Part shown: piece after piece, positions 25,762 through 34,928 of the stretch | Layout of the letters: the number at the start of each line of letters is the position of its first letter | How positions within the stretch are numbered: the first letter of the stretch is position 1 | Source of the DNA: CAZFAP01 sp964516325 | GTDB taxonomy: Bacteria > Auribacterota > JABMQX01 | Length of the DNA: 39,141 bases | Assembly (NCBI GenBank): GCA_964516325.1 | Contig: CAZFAP010000021.1 | Location: 1 to 39,141 of the forward strand | Direction: 5' to 3' | Made by a program: the position numbers and the translations under genes | Notes under the pieces: model-generated | The model's database searches: none | What the model was told of the DNA's origin: nothing | Seen by the model: the letters and a program-made list of their open reading frames with translations, nothing else

Positions 25762-27060
25762 TTATCTGATGACTATTTCACCTGCCCCACGGCAGCGGAC
25801 GCGGAGAGTCCGTGTCGCCCCCGGACCGAAGACTTCATTCATCCGCTGAATGTACTCGGCGGTCAACTCCCCGGGCACAAAAGCCAAAATCGTTCCCGCG
25901 AAACCGCCGCCGTGCACCCGACACGCCCCTTTCCCCCTGAGCATCTCGTCGCTAAGTGCTAACGCGAGCGACACGCCCTGCTCGGCAGGTTGTTCCGGAG
26001 CATAGATGTTCTGCAACAGCATCCAGGAGCTCCGCCCTGATTCGTTCACGAGGCGCAGGAACCGCGCAAAGTCCCGTTCCTTCAGAGCATGAACCTGCTG
26101 GACAACCCGCTCGTTCTCTGCGAAGAAGTGGAGCGAGCGGAGGATTGGCCTGTCGCCGGCTCTCGCACGCAACTTGACAACCGAATTCATCAATTCTTCG
26201 ACGGAGAACTCACGCAACACCTCTCCACCCAGGGCTTCCGCCACATCCCTCATTTCCCCCGCAACTGAGGCATAGTGCTTGGTCAGGTCCGCGTGGCTTC
26301 CACCGGTATTCACGACGACGACGTCAACGCCGCACGAATCGAATTCGAAATCCAGCTTCTCGACGACGGGATCGCCGGGGTTCTTGAAATCAATCGTCAC
26401 CAGCCCCCCAACCGCACTGGTCATTTGGTCCATCAGCCCGCTCGGTTTGCCGAAATATTCGTTCTCGGCATACTTTCCCGTCAGCGCCGCCTCCTTTGCC
26501 GACACGGCGCCGCCGTTGTAGAGACAATTCAGGACTGCGGCGATAAGCACCTCAAACGCGGCAGACGAGCTTAGCCCTGAGCCCACTGCCACATCGCTCG
26601 TAACGCAGGCGTCGAATCCTCCGATCTCGTATCCTCTATCCCGAAAGGCGCGACAAATCCCTCGAATCAAAGCAAACGATGTCTCCTTTTCGGAGTCCTT
26701 CTTCTTCAGGTCGGTAGCACCAACGACAAACGGTTCGTTGTAGCCATCAGAGTGAACCGTGATCACGTCGCCGGACGCTCGAGAAGCCACAGCCGCAGCG
26801 TCGAGGTTTATCGCCGCCGCCAGCACTCTCCCATGATTGTGGTCAGTGTGATTCCCCCCGACCTCCACTCGCCCCGGTGCGCTGAACAGCCGGACCTCCT
26901 TCGCCTTCGTTTTGAACCGTTCCTTGTGCTTCCGGATGAGCGTCCCAAATCGCTTGACCTGCCCAGCAATAACGCCGCGTCCTTCGCCATATAACCGGGA
27001 CAACTCGACTCTTGCTGTAGCTGTCTTCAGAAGGCGCAGCAATTCCTCACAAGACGCCAT
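25762..27060 (-). CDS. galK: Galactokinase (GHMP family)
   Basis: This 432-residue enzyme phosphorylates galactose with ATP. GHMP motifs are clear: SAPGRVEVGGNHTDHNHG (sugar site, the variant common in Firmicutes-type galactokinases instead of GRVNLIGEHTDY), VGSGLSSSAAFE (ATP loop) and CRVHGGGFAGTILAF. The ATG at 27060 follows AGAGGGAATCGAGAG; a frame open to 27321 adds 87 residues with no domain, so I reject it. It lies convergent to the alpha-galactosidase-like operon, 42 bases away, which fits a galactose pathway. No galT, galE or galM is in view. Related GHMP kinases with other sugars are possible, since the sugar motif is not the textbook one. Confidence 0.88.
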   Translation of the reverse strand: MASCEELLRLLKTATARVELSRLYGEGRGVIAGQVKRFGTLIRKHKERFKTKAKEVRLFSAPGRVEVGGNHTDHNHGRVLAAAINLDAAAVASRASGDVITVHSDGYNEPFVVGATDLKKKDSEKETSFALIRGICRAFRDRGYEIGGFDACVTSDVAVGSGLSSSAAFEVLIAAVLNCLYNGGAVSAKEAALTGKYAENEYFGKPSGLMDQMTSAVGGLVTIDFKNPGDPVVEKLDFEFDSCGVDVVVVNTGGSHADLTKHYASVAGEMRDVAEALGGEVLREFSVEELMNSVVKLRARAGDRPILRSLHFFAENERVVQQVHALKERDFARFLRLVNESGRSSWMLLQNIYAPEQPAEQGVSLALALSDEMLRGKGACRVHGGGFAGTILAFVPGELTAEYIQRMNEVFGPGATRTLRVRCRGAGEIVIR

Positions 27061-27180
27061 CTCTCGATTCCCTCTCTGCCATAGGACTCTTTCCTTCCTC
27101 GGTGCGGATTGTACTAAAAAGCGGGGGGACTTCAAGTGAACACCCACAGGGACGTGGCTCTGTTTTGGTGGGGCGATGGC

Positions 27181-27218
27181 TGGACCCGTTGGTCCAGAAG
27201 CCCGCCTCAGAGGCGGGT
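27181..27218. repeat. Twin hairpins between the protease and galK
   Basis: TGGACC-CGTT-GGTCCA (27181-27196) and CCCGCCT-CAG-AGGCGGG (27201-27217) are perfect inverted repeats. They lie downstream of the minus-strand protease and upstream of galK. No T-run follows on the minus strand, so they resemble the palindromic intergenic repeats seen elsewhere more than a normal terminator. Confidence 0.6.
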
Positions 27219-27238
27219 CATCGAGCAGATGGTTCTCG

Positions 27239-29017
27239 CTATTCGAGGACGGGACGCTGGACCTTGACCTCGATGAAGTCCGCCATACCAAATTGGTTGC
27301 CGACCCACGCTTCGAGACCAAATCCTATCTCTCTGACGTCGCTCACATTGCTCACGGTCGTCAGGTCCAGTGTCACTTCTGCGGACATGCCGGGGAGGAG
27401 CGTCCACCAAGGCGACCACTGATGCGTCCGTTCGGGTCCCGTCTTGACGTAAACATTAACACTGAAGCTGTCCTCCGCGCTGATATTCGTGAAAGTGAGA
27501 ACGTAGCTTGAGTAACCGCTCAGGTCCGTCTGTGAAGGAGTCCCGCCGACCCCCACCTCGACGTCCCAGGCTCCGAGGAGGTCAACGCTGTATTCAACGC
27601 CCAGTCGCGCGGGGTCAGTCCTCCCAACAACGTCCGCCCAACCTTCAAAGGGCTTGACGAATGTGTCGTCAAACGTCATGAGCGTGTCATCGGAAAGCGT
27701 GAACTGGCGGGACTCACTGGGCGGGGCATTCAGAGCCGCATAGGCGTCCACAATCCCCCAGCCGTACCGAGTGTCCCAACCGGAAGCGCCTTTATCCTCG
27801 GCGGTTGACTGAAGGGCGTGCCTGATGTCATCCGGCGTCACAACGCCGTTTGCGATGAGGAGAGCCGCGACGCCCGACACGTGCGGCGCCGCCATAGATG
27901 TGCCGTCGAAAAACCAGTACCAGAAATCCTGCGGGTTCTGCGTGATTGGGTCGAACGTGTTCTGGAGGATGCCATCGCCATAGCCATCCCCGTTCTGGTC
28001 AACATCGAAATCACCTCCCGGCGCCGTCAGATCGAGCGCCGACCCATAATTGGAATAGGGCGCCCTCGTCTCATCGTACCGGGTTGCGCCGACGGCGATC
28101 GTGGTCCAGTAAGCCGCCGGGTAGCTGACGGTGCTGGCGTTGTCGTTTCCCGACGAGCATACAACGGTCACGTCGTGGTCGTACGCGTAATCGAGCGCCT
28201 CTTTCAGCGGTTCGCCAGGGTCGAATCCGGGCGACCATCCCAGGCTCATGTTGATGATGTGAGCGCCGTGATCCACCGCGTAGTAAATGCCATCAACAAG
28301 TAGTTGGAGAGTACCTTCACCGTCGCTGTTAAGAACCTTCACCGGCATGATCGAGCACGCAAACGCTACCCCCGCCACTCCCATCGAGTTATTGGTGTTC
28401 TGCGCAATGGTCCCGGTCACGTGAGTGCCGTGCGAGTTGTCGTCGTTCGGGTGCGAATCCCTGTTGACGAAATCCCAGCCCGGAACAAAAGTCGTGTTCC
28501 AAAGGTCCGGCGCCTTTCTGTAACCTCGGTAGTCCTGATACGCGACGCCACTGTCCACGACGGCTACCACAACTCCCAATCCCCTCGATACGTCCCACGC
28601 TGGCTCCAGGTTGATTCCCCCACCGTTCGCTCCCCCATAAGGATTCCCGCCGGGTTCCTGATCGTCGAAGTTCCACTGGCATGGGTCATAAAACGGGTCG
28701 TCCGGGACCAAGTGAGCCCGCGCAATCGAATTCGCGACGGCATATTCCACGTTCGGATTTCTGCCATACAGCTCAATCATCTCCTCGACGGTTCGATTTC
28801 TCGGAATGCGGACCCTCATGAAGCGCGCAAAGGGACTCGTATAGATGACCGAGCTGCGATGAGACGCATTGATTTTGCGGATCACGTCGTCTCCGACGCC
28901 CTCCTTAAACTTCACGATTATCTCACCGCGCACATAATCGGCTGCGACGGAGAGGCAGCACCGCGGAACTACGAGCGCTGAGATGAAAACGAATAGCATC
29001 GCTGCTTTTATCTTCAT
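27239..29017 (-). CDS. Secreted subtilisin-like serine protease (S8)
   Basis: This 592-residue protein has a signal peptide (AMLFVFISALVVPRCCLS). A fervidolysin-type propeptide (about 27-100, YVRGEIIVKFKEGVG) is followed by a catalytic domain with Asp155 (VVAVVDSGVA), His196 (NSHGTHVTGT) and Ser374 (DGTSMAAPHVSG). The oxyanion Asn lies in CSSGND. The last ~150 residues form a beta-rich domain with no catalytic motif, possibly for attachment. An insertion with DVDQNGDGYGDG before the active serine looks like a calcium site. The ATG at 29017 follows AAAGGAGGAGG, a strong site; an ATG 11 codons upstream is not needed. I infer an extracellular protease with broad substrate range. Confidence 0.95.
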   Translation of the reverse strand: MKIKAAMLFVFISALVVPRCCLSVAADYVRGEIIVKFKEGVGDDVIRKINASHRSSVIYTSPFARFMRVRIPRNRTVEEMIELYGRNPNVEYAVANSIARAHLVPDDPFYDPCQWNFDDQEPGGNPYGGANGGGINLEPAWDVSRGLGVVVAVVDSGVAYQDYRGYRKAPDLWNTTFVPGWDFVNRDSHPNDDNSHGTHVTGTIAQNTNNSMGVAGVAFACSIMPVKVLNSDGEGTLQLLVDGIYYAVDHGAHIINMSLGWSPGFDPGEPLKEALDYAYDHDVTVVCSSGNDNASTVSYPAAYWTTIAVGATRYDETRAPYSNYGSALDLTAPGGDFDVDQNGDGYGDGILQNTFDPITQNPQDFWYWFFDGTSMAAPHVSGVAALLIANGVVTPDDIRHALQSTAEDKGASGWDTRYGWGIVDAYAALNAPPSESRQFTLSDDTLMTFDDTFVKPFEGWADVVGRTDPARLGVEYSVDLLGAWDVEVGVGGTPSQTDLSGYSSYVLTFTNISAEDSFSVNVYVKTGPERTHQWSPWWTLLPGMSAEVTLDLTTVSNVSDVREIGFGLEAWVGNQFGMADFIEVKVQRPVLE

Positions 29018-29115
29018 GCTTCCTCCTCCTTTACCCCGATGCCCGACCAAAAGCGCACACTGGACGTGCTTCTCGTCGGGGCAAGTCTGCTCTTCATGTA
29101 AAGCTCGGCGCCGTT

Positions 29116-29958
29116 TCAGAACAATAAACGAGCCAGCCGCGATTGATATTCTCGGACGACCGGATTATTCAGCCCCATTGCGACGAAAATCGAGACCATC
29201 GCCTTCCTCGGCAAACCGTCTCGAAACGATTTATTTGCCTGCACGACGTCGAGAAGCAGGTCGAGCGCCTGAATGAAGTCTCCCTTCGACGCAAGACACG
29301 CCGCGCGGGTCATCTTGCTTTCAACGTCCTCCGGGGAAGCCGCCGGCCCGTTCGCCTCGACGTTGTCCTTCGCACACAGACGCCAGAAGTCAGCTCCCTC
29401 GGCGAGAAACTGGATATCCTTCGACGGGGATTCGAGCCGACGAATCATCTCCATCGCCTCATCAACTCGCCCCGAAGCCATGGCTGCCACAGCGAGAATT
29501 TCGAGAGCAGCGCCATGCTCAGGCCTTTCCTGCAACGCCTTTCGGGCGAGCGATTCCGCCTCCTTCAATTGCCCGTTTGCCAGAAGCTCCTGCGCCCGTT
29601 TAAGAGGCTCTTCCCCGCCCGACGGGACAGCTCGCTGGATGAATTCGCGCACCTGCGACTCCGGGATGACACCCATGAATTCGCCTACGACGTTTCCATC
29701 GGCGAAAAGCTTGACATTCGGGATGCTTCTGACGCCGTACGCATCCGCAAGGTCGGGAGAAGTGTCCACATTCACCTTCGCGAGGACAACCTTGCCCTTG
29801 AACTCCCTGACAACCTTCTCAAGGATGGGACCCAGGGCGAGACACGGCGAGCACCATGGCGCCCAAAAATCCACCACCACGGGCACAACGAAGGACTTTT
29901 CTATGACGTCCGCGTCAAAACGCTCGCTGCTAACATCGGGGACGTTCTCTCGGGCCAT
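29116..29958 (-). CDS. Thioredoxin domain plus TPR-like tail (YbbN/CnoX-type)
   Basis: This 280-residue protein has an N-terminal thioredoxin fold with an intact WCSPC motif (Cys36, Cys39) and the cis-proline region RSIPNVKLF. Residues ~125-280 form helical TPR-like repeats (LLANGQLKEAESLARKALQE). This architecture is that of YbbN/CnoX, which combine holdase and redox activity in the cytoplasm. E. coli CnoX lost its first active cysteine, whereas this one keeps both and is probably an active oxidoreductase. The ATG at 29958 follows GGGAG; an upstream frame to 30024 adds 22 residues without support. It lies 98 bases upstream of the protease gene on the same strand; co-transcription is possible. 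Confidence 0.85.
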   Translation of the reverse strand: MARENVPDVSSERFDADVIEKSFVVPVVVDFWAPWCSPCLALGPILEKVVREFKGKVVLAKVNVDTSPDLADAYGVRSIPNVKLFADGNVVGEFMGVIPESQVREFIQRAVPSGGEEPLKRAQELLANGQLKEAESLARKALQERPEHGAALEILAVAAMASGRVDEAMEMIRRLESPSKDIQFLAEGADFWRLCAKDNVEANGPAASPEDVESKMTRAACLASKGDFIQALDLLLDVVQANKSFRDGLPRKAMVSIFVAMGLNNPVVREYQSRLARLLF

Positions 29959-30721
29959 GCGCGAGTTGCTCCCGCGTTTATCTTGCTGCCAAACAAGACA
30001 ACAGACCCTCCTCTGGCTGCTCACTGCGGTTCATGCATCCCTGCAGCCCGAGGCGGGGGCAGTATTCGATTTACCGGCCTGAAGTGGAATCCCAAATCTG
30101 CCTTGACGGAGTTGCGGAGGCAAGCCCCTGGGCTCTGCCTGTTAACATCGCGTCCCTCCAGGGTGAGGGGACCGGCTATTGCGACGCCCCACCATGCACG
30201 TAGAATATTGTACCGCTTCCTCGCCGCCTTCGTCCAGAGAAAAACGACGGAAGCAGTAATCCCAACTCTCAGGAGGGACTCACCGCAGAGTGCGCAGGAC
30301 ATGCATCTCCGTGGCATCCCGCCTTTGGCGGGAGCCGTGGATCACCCCGTCATGGGCGGGCAGGCGACCTATGCCACGCTTTTCCCACAGGGGGTTCTCT
30401 GTCTGCGATCTCGGCGCGAGTGATGGCAGGCGCGCCGAGGAGCTTCGCCACCGACAACCGAGCCGATAGTGAACACACCCTTCTTATGTTGCTCCCCCCT
30501 GGGCGCAAATTCCCGTTAGGCTACGGCGAGGATTGACGTCGGCTCTGAAATGCAATATTCTCCAAGGGCTGAGGCAGTTGGCGGACTGAGCCGTCAGTAC
30601 GTTAGTCGCGACAGGTATCCAGGAAAGTATCTCGTGCGGCAACGTGCCCGAGCGAGACGGTTTCTGCCAAGCGGGCTTGGTCGCCGCGCTTTTGACCAGA
30701 CTATTCCGGAGGATTGTCCAA
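29959..30721. other. Intergenic region between divergent genes, repeats only
   Basis: About 760 bases with no gene I can support. It holds the second copy of the ~45-bp repeat (30256-30299) and a palindrome-rich stretch around GGCATCCCGCCTTTGGCGGG (30313-30332) that resembles the segment near 16497-16516. The promoters of the two flanking genes should lie here, but no clear -35/-10 pair was seen. Confidence 0.6.
30256..30299. repeat. Dispersed ~45-bp repeat, copy 2
   Basis: It begins GTAATCCCAACTCTC and continues into AGGAGGGACTCACCGCAGAG then TGCGCAGGA. It shares its start (GTAAT) and its GGACTCACCGCA core with the copies at 16088 and 37199. Confidence 0.8.
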
Positions 30722-31675
30722 ATGAAGAGACCGCCGTCTTTTCGCAAACCGAGTCCCATCTTTCGTCGCTACGAGGGAAATCCCATCCTCTCTCCGAGGG
30801 ATTGGCCGTACCCGGTAAATGCCGTTCTCAATCCGGGCGCGACGCAGATAGACGACGAGACGCTCTTGTTGGTCCGCGTGGAGGACATGCAGGGATTCTC
30901 CCACCTCACCATCGCCAGAAGCAAGGACGGCAAAACCGACTGGCGGATTGACGAGAAACCGAGCCTCGTCCCCGACACGTCCGGTCGTGAGAGAAACTTC
31001 GGCCTGGAAGACCCGCGAATCGTCTGGCTGGAGGACGGGCAGGAGTACGCCATCACGTACGTCTCGTTTTCCGAGGGCGGCCCTCTCGTTTCGCTGGCGC
31101 TGACATCCGACTTTCGGAGCTTCCATCGGATCGGGCCCATCGTGCCGCCGGAAGACAAGGACGCCTGTTTGTTCCCGCGTCGTTTCAAGGGGCGATACGC
31201 CCTCATCCACAGGCCGGTCATTCGAGGAGAAGCGCACATCTGGCTGGCTTTTTCGCCCGACTTGAGACACTGGGGAGACCACCAGATGCTCCTCCCGACG
31301 AGGGGCGGGCAGTGGGACTGTCATCGCGTGGGGCTCGGCGCACAGCCCATCGAAACCCCGCAGGGATGGTTGATCATCTATCACGGGGTGCGAGTCACGG
31401 CTGCTGGAAGTATCTACCGCGTCGGCTTGGCATTGCTCGACCTGGAGGACCCTCGCCGCATCCTCCGTCGAAGTAACGAGTGGGTCTTCGGTCCCGCCGA
31501 GAATTACGAACTGGTCGGGGATACGCCTCATGTGACTTTCCCGACGGGGGCAGTCCTCGACAAGGAGACTAACGAACTCCGAATGTACTACGGCGCCGCT
31601 GACACGACCGTCGCTCTGGCGACAGCCCGGATGGATGCGTTGATGGACTATGTGATGGTGTGTCCGCAGTCGTAG
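30722..31675 (+). CDS. GH130 family beta-mannoside phosphorylase or hydrolase
   Basis: This 317-residue protein is a five-bladed beta-propeller. GH130 marks are NPGATQID (37-44), LEDPRI with the candidate catalytic Asp97, and DACLFPRRFKGRYALIHRP, whose basic residues bind phosphate in the phosphorylases. GQWDCHRVGLGAQPIETPQG is also typical. With no signal peptide, it should act in the cytoplasm on imported beta-1,4-mannosides or mannosyl-GlcNAc, releasing mannose-1-phosphate if phosphorolytic. The ATG at 30722 follows CGGAGGA (30707-30713); a frame open to 30644 is not needed. Sub-group and exact substrate cannot be decided by eye. The M23 gene follows after 119 bases. Confidence 0.88.
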   Translation: MKRPPSFRKPSPIFRRYEGNPILSPRDWPYPVNAVLNPGATQIDDETLLLVRVEDMQGFSHLTIARSKDGKTDWRIDEKPSLVPDTSGRERNFGLEDPRIVWLEDGQEYAITYVSFSEGGPLVSLALTSDFRSFHRIGPIVPPEDKDACLFPRRFKGRYALIHRPVIRGEAHIWLAFSPDLRHWGDHQMLLPTRGGQWDCHRVGLGAQPIETPQGWLIIYHGVRVTAAGSIYRVGLALLDLEDPRRILRRSNEWVFGPAENYELVGDTPHVTFPTGAVLDKETNELRMYYGAADTTVALATARMDALMDYVMVCPQS

Positions 31676-31794
31676 CGCACTGCAAGGTCGGACAGGCACT
31701 TGTTCTCGCTCCATGTCTCCGGCGTGTGCTGGTAAAGGGTCTTTCCGACGGCCTGAATCCGATTCTTGAGATTCCCTATGCGAGGAATCCCCTC

Positions 31795-33765
31795 GTGCGA
31801 GAGAAGAACTTGGCGGAGCGCAAACGAAAGGCAGAGAAATTGATTTTATTCGTGGCTCTGGTCGCGCTCGCCTTGCAGACGCGCGCTTCCGCATTGGAGC
31901 AGGCCCCCGCTGAGCGCATCACGCAATTCTTCGGCTTCTTGGTGGACCGCAGAGTCAAGGAGGCGGCCGAATTGGCCATCTTCTCCGACGAGCAGGGGCG
32001 TGCGCAGTTTATCCAACAGTGGAGTGAGGAGGCGCCAGCTCTTGCCGGTTTCAAAATCCAGTCCTGGGAGATCGAAGCGAGGAAAGGCTCGGCGGAAGTG
32101 GTCCTGCAATACCACAAGGCGGACCTCAACAGGACGCTGAACGTCGGGCTTACGATTCTCGGCGGGGTCTGGAGGATTGTTCCTCAGGAAAGCTTCAAGC
32201 TCAATCCGCCAAACCCGACACAGCCTCGCCTCGAGGACAAGCTCGAAGAACTCGTGGACGTGGCTTCGACGAGAACAGAGAACCGCATTGAGCTTTCGGT
32301 CACCAACAGGGCGTCATTCTCCGTCCTTTTCCGGTTTGATGTGGACTTGCATCCATCTCTGCGGGTTAACGTCCCTCTGCCGTTGGTCGGCATCCTGCCG
32401 CCCGCAAAAGAGCCGATTCCTCTGTGCAACCTGGAGATCGTTCGCAACGCCTCCTTCAGATACTCGTGGCGGTACAGCGTCCGGCGAGCGGACGACAACG
32501 GGGAAGCAGGCAAGCCGGGGCTTCTCGCGCCTCTGCCGCAAGTGCCCGCCGCGGATGAGTCGAGATTCTTCGTCGGAGGAAAATACGCCTACGGTCTCCC
32601 CTACCCCGCCGGGGAAGCTTACCTGATCTGGCAAGGTCCGGGTGGAGCGTATTCGCACAGCGAGCCAGCGTCGAGGTACGCGGTGGATTTTTCGATGCCG
32701 CTCGGCTCGGAGGTCGCGGCTGCCCGAGAGGGCGTGGTGATCGGACTCGTGCAGAAGAATCCGGACAACCCGAGCGCGGAGCCTGCGCCGCCGTCCCTGG
32801 CGAACGAGGTTGCCATCCTCCACGCCGACGGGACCATAAGCGTCTATGCGCACCTCACAACGAACGGCGCCAAAGTTCGGTTCGGGCAGACTGTCCGACG
32901 AGGCCAGGTCATTGGGCTGTCCGGGAACAGCGGCTACTCCCGGGGCCCACACCTCCATTTCGCGGTCCTTGGGTATGGCGGGGGGACAAGTCCGGGCGTC
33001 GAAGTGGCAAGAGCCAGCGAAAGGAATGTCGGCGGTCAGGGCTCGACATCCGAGGCGGACTGGGAGAACAAATGTCTCTCGGTCCCGTTTGAATTCCTGT
33101 TGGAGGATGGCACGACCATCCTTCCTCGCGAAGGCATCATCCTCATCGCCGGAGAGGGCGGCACGGCGACAATATCCGAACGCGAAACACGCCCGTGGCG
33201 AATCATCCACAGGTACTACGACGAGTACGACACGGAGATTCGCTACTTCGCAAAGACCATTGATTTCCTCGCCTCGAACAAGACGAGGGATTTGCTCGGT
33301 ATCGAGTTGTCTTTCTCGGAACTCGATAACGTCGTTTCGATAGAAGCGCTGCCGCGAAGAAGCACTCTGCTGGCGGACGGCGCCTTCCACCCGATTTTGA
33401 CGCTCCGAGTCGCCACGCCGGGGGAGAAGTGCTCGTTTTCGTATTTCTTCCGCCGGGTTGAGGCGCCGGGGATGGAGCACGTTCCGCTTCGTGTAGAGCG
33501 CGACGCTGCCGAAGGGTATGTCGTCGAGGTCCGGTATTTCAGCGACCGCATCGAGTTCTACGCCGAGAACAAAAGGACTCACCCCCTGTCCGGTTCGCTG
33601 GACTTCCGGTCTCTTGCGAACCTCAGCCCCAAGGAGAAGATGCCGAAAGCGATCCTCCTCCCGGCGGGTAACGTACTGCAATACCTGGCGACGCTGCGAA
33701 TCGTCGAACCGGCCAAAGGATATTCCTTTCAATACGTGATCGGTCCGTCCGAGCCGGAGAATTGA
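31795..33765 (+). CDS. M23 (LytM) metallopeptidase with signal peptide and C-terminal repeats
   Basis: The protein has 656 residues from a GTG at 31795 behind GAGGAA (31782-31787). The upstream frame to 31660 would overlap the GH130 gene and bury the signal peptide. A hydrophobic stretch (LILFVALVALAL) precedes a helical N-domain (about 40-130, like DUF3887/SnoaL-type) and a beta domain. The M23 core (~290-410) contains RYAVDFSMPLGSEVAAAREG, VYAHL and SGNSGYSRGPHLHF, giving the Asp and two His metal ligands. Two similar C-terminal segments, each with R-Y-F-[AS]-[DK]-x-I-[DE]-F, suggest a duplicated binding domain (~485-650). I infer cleavage of peptidoglycan cross-links in the envelope. Confidence 0.88.
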   Translation: MREKNLAERKRKAEKLILFVALVALALQTRASALEQAPAERITQFFGFLVDRRVKEAAELAIFSDEQGRAQFIQQWSEEAPALAGFKIQSWEIEARKGSAEVVLQYHKADLNRTLNVGLTILGGVWRIVPQESFKLNPPNPTQPRLEDKLEELVDVASTRTENRIELSVTNRASFSVLFRFDVDLHPSLRVNVPLPLVGILPPAKEPIPLCNLEIVRNASFRYSWRYSVRRADDNGEAGKPGLLAPLPQVPAADESRFFVGGKYAYGLPYPAGEAYLIWQGPGGAYSHSEPASRYAVDFSMPLGSEVAAAREGVVIGLVQKNPDNPSAEPAPPSLANEVAILHADGTISVYAHLTTNGAKVRFGQTVRRGQVIGLSGNSGYSRGPHLHFAVLGYGGGTSPGVEVARASERNVGGQGSTSEADWENKCLSVPFEFLLEDGTTILPREGIILIAGEGGTATISERETRPWRIIHRYYDEYDTEIRYFAKTIDFLASNKTRDLLGIELSFSELDNVVSIEALPRRSTLLADGAFHPILTLRVATPGEKCSFSYFFRRVEAPGMEHVPLRVERDAAEGYVVEVRYFSDRIEFYAENKRTHPLSGSLDFRSLANLSPKEKMPKAILLPAGNVLQYLATLRIVEPAKGYSFQYVIGPSEPEN

Positions 33766-33980
33766 AGGGCAAACGCCCAGCGTCGTTCCCGCAAGAGGTC
33801 GCTCCCCCAGCGAGCGGCTGGAACGGACCCAAGCCTTCCCCTGTCTTCGACAAGGCGCAGTGAAAAACGGCGGTACATGCTGCCGTGGCGCCTTCGGCCA
33901 CTTTTCCGTGCAAAACGACTCCCTTCGGTCCAACCAGCTTCAACGGCCGCCCGTCTCCCGCGCGCCATTTCGCGCCCGCC
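33766..33980. other. Spacer after the M23 gene
   Basis: Nothing convincing is coded here. GGGCAAACGCCC near 33768 is a small palindrome. Frames on both strands are short and lack ribosome sites. It ends at the stop codon of a minus-strand gene remnant. Confidence 0.5.
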
Positions 33981-34139
33981 TTACGCACTCTCAAGAACAC
34001 GATAAAAGCGGCGGGGGAGAAGCAGCGGAGCGATCCCGGTTGGGGGCCGTCGTCGGTCCAGGGGGTGGTCATGTCGCCCCAGGGGGGAATTTATCGGTAG
34101 CGAGATGGCAGGCGACGCCGTTGCGTTTCAATGGTGCCG
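33981..34139 (-). pseudogene. Frameshifted C-terminal stub of a secreted-protein gene
   Basis: Read on the minus strand in shifting frames, this stretch gives HLATDKFPPGAT, then TTPWTDDG, then RRFYRVLESA and a stop (33981-33983). The intact module at 34333 reads RLAIEDFLSAGDATTSWTDDG and RRFYRTLENAP at the same spacings. The three pieces lie in different frames, and a stop codon interrupts the WTDDG frame just upstream. I conclude it is a decayed copy of the same C-terminal module. Nothing upstream matches a complete gene. Confidence 0.7.
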
Positions 34140-34332
34140 CAAGATCCCAACACGAAGTGTGACCGTACCGCCGGCATCTTGCCGGCTGTGCCGTGGGCGT
34201 CTCGTCCACGTTCCCACAATCCGGCGCCTGACGCGAGCCACAGCAGTCCGAGAGATCCCAGCAACCTTTCCGTGCTTGGCGGCTTTGCCAGGGGTCTCTG
34301 GGGGCCTGCTCCCGACCGGGCGGCGGTGGTTT

Positions 34333-34740
34333 TCAGGGCGCATTCTCCAGAGTCCGGTAAAACCGACGAGAGACCAACTGCGGCGCGATCCCGGTCAGTG
34401 AGCCGTCATCGGTCCAGGAGGTGGTGGCGTCGCCAGCAGAGAGGAAGTCCTCGATGGCGAGACGCCAGGTGAGAAGGTCGGAGGAGTAGAAGATGGAATA
34501 GGTCTTTTCGGCGAGGGAGCTCCAGGTGAAGGTGGTCTCGTGAGGTTGGGGGCCAGGGGACAGGGCGTTGATGTAGAATTCGTATGCCCCCATGTCAACG
34601 GTGAGCCTCTTTCCGCCGAACATTATCCTGTGCATGCCGGCAATGTCCGTCTCCGGCAACTCCGGATCGCTGAACCCCGCATCAATGCACGGCGAATCGC
34701 GCAAAAGCCTGAAATCCCCCCTGTCGAGGTTCCAGTGAAC
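34333..34740 (-). pseudogene. C-terminal remnant of a beta-helix surface protein
   Basis: The open stretch encodes WNLDRGDFRLLRDSPCIDAG, then GGKRLTVDMGAYEFYI, the ending of right-handed beta-helix proteins with a choice-of-anchor Q-type region, and then the ~65-residue module ending RRFYRTLENAP. The first ATG (34704) lies inside the conserved part and has no good ribosome site. The frame is closed just upstream by TGA within a 21-bp minisatellite, and no beta-helix repeats follow on that side. Members of this group normally have several hundred residues before this point. I infer a gene that lost its N-terminal majority. A short expressed protein of 123 residues cannot be excluded. Confidence 0.7.
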
Positions 34741-34928
34741 CGTTCATTCCGTCCAGCGAAGCGTTCGTTCGTTCCAGTGAAGCTTTCATTCCGTCCAGCG
34801 AAGCTTTCATTGCGTCCAGCGAAGCCTTCATTCCGTCCAGCGAAGCGTTCATTCCTTCAGTGGAGCGTTCATTCCGTCCAGCGAAGCGTTCATTCCTTGC
34901 AGTGAACCCTTCATTCCACTCTGGATGC
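34729..34928. repeat. 21-bp minisatellite, about nine units
   Basis: Units of 21 bases (consensus CGTTCATTCCGTCCAGCGAAG) start at 34741, 34762, 34783, 34804, 34825, 34846, 34866, 34887 and, degenerate, 34908; a part unit precedes at 34729. The unit at 34846 is 20 bases, shifting the frame. On the minus strand the units read GMNASLD or GMKASLD, a seven-residue pattern with Met and Leu in alternating 3/4 spacing, as in a coiled coil. The 34729 part unit overlaps the coding end of the beta-helix remnant. Confidence 0.92.

Noticed and set aside
27061..27321. N-terminal extension of galactokinase
   Set aside because: The 87 extra residues are low-complexity, overlap the protease end and its twin hairpins, and lack family similarity.
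32314..33933. 539-codon frame antisense to the M23 peptidase
   Set aside because: The plus strand holds the HLHF and YAVDF metal-site motifs. The antisense product has no family pattern.
34741..34928. Possible CRISPR array at the 21-bp repeats
   Set aside because: The units are directly adjacent with no spacers and code for a heptad pattern.
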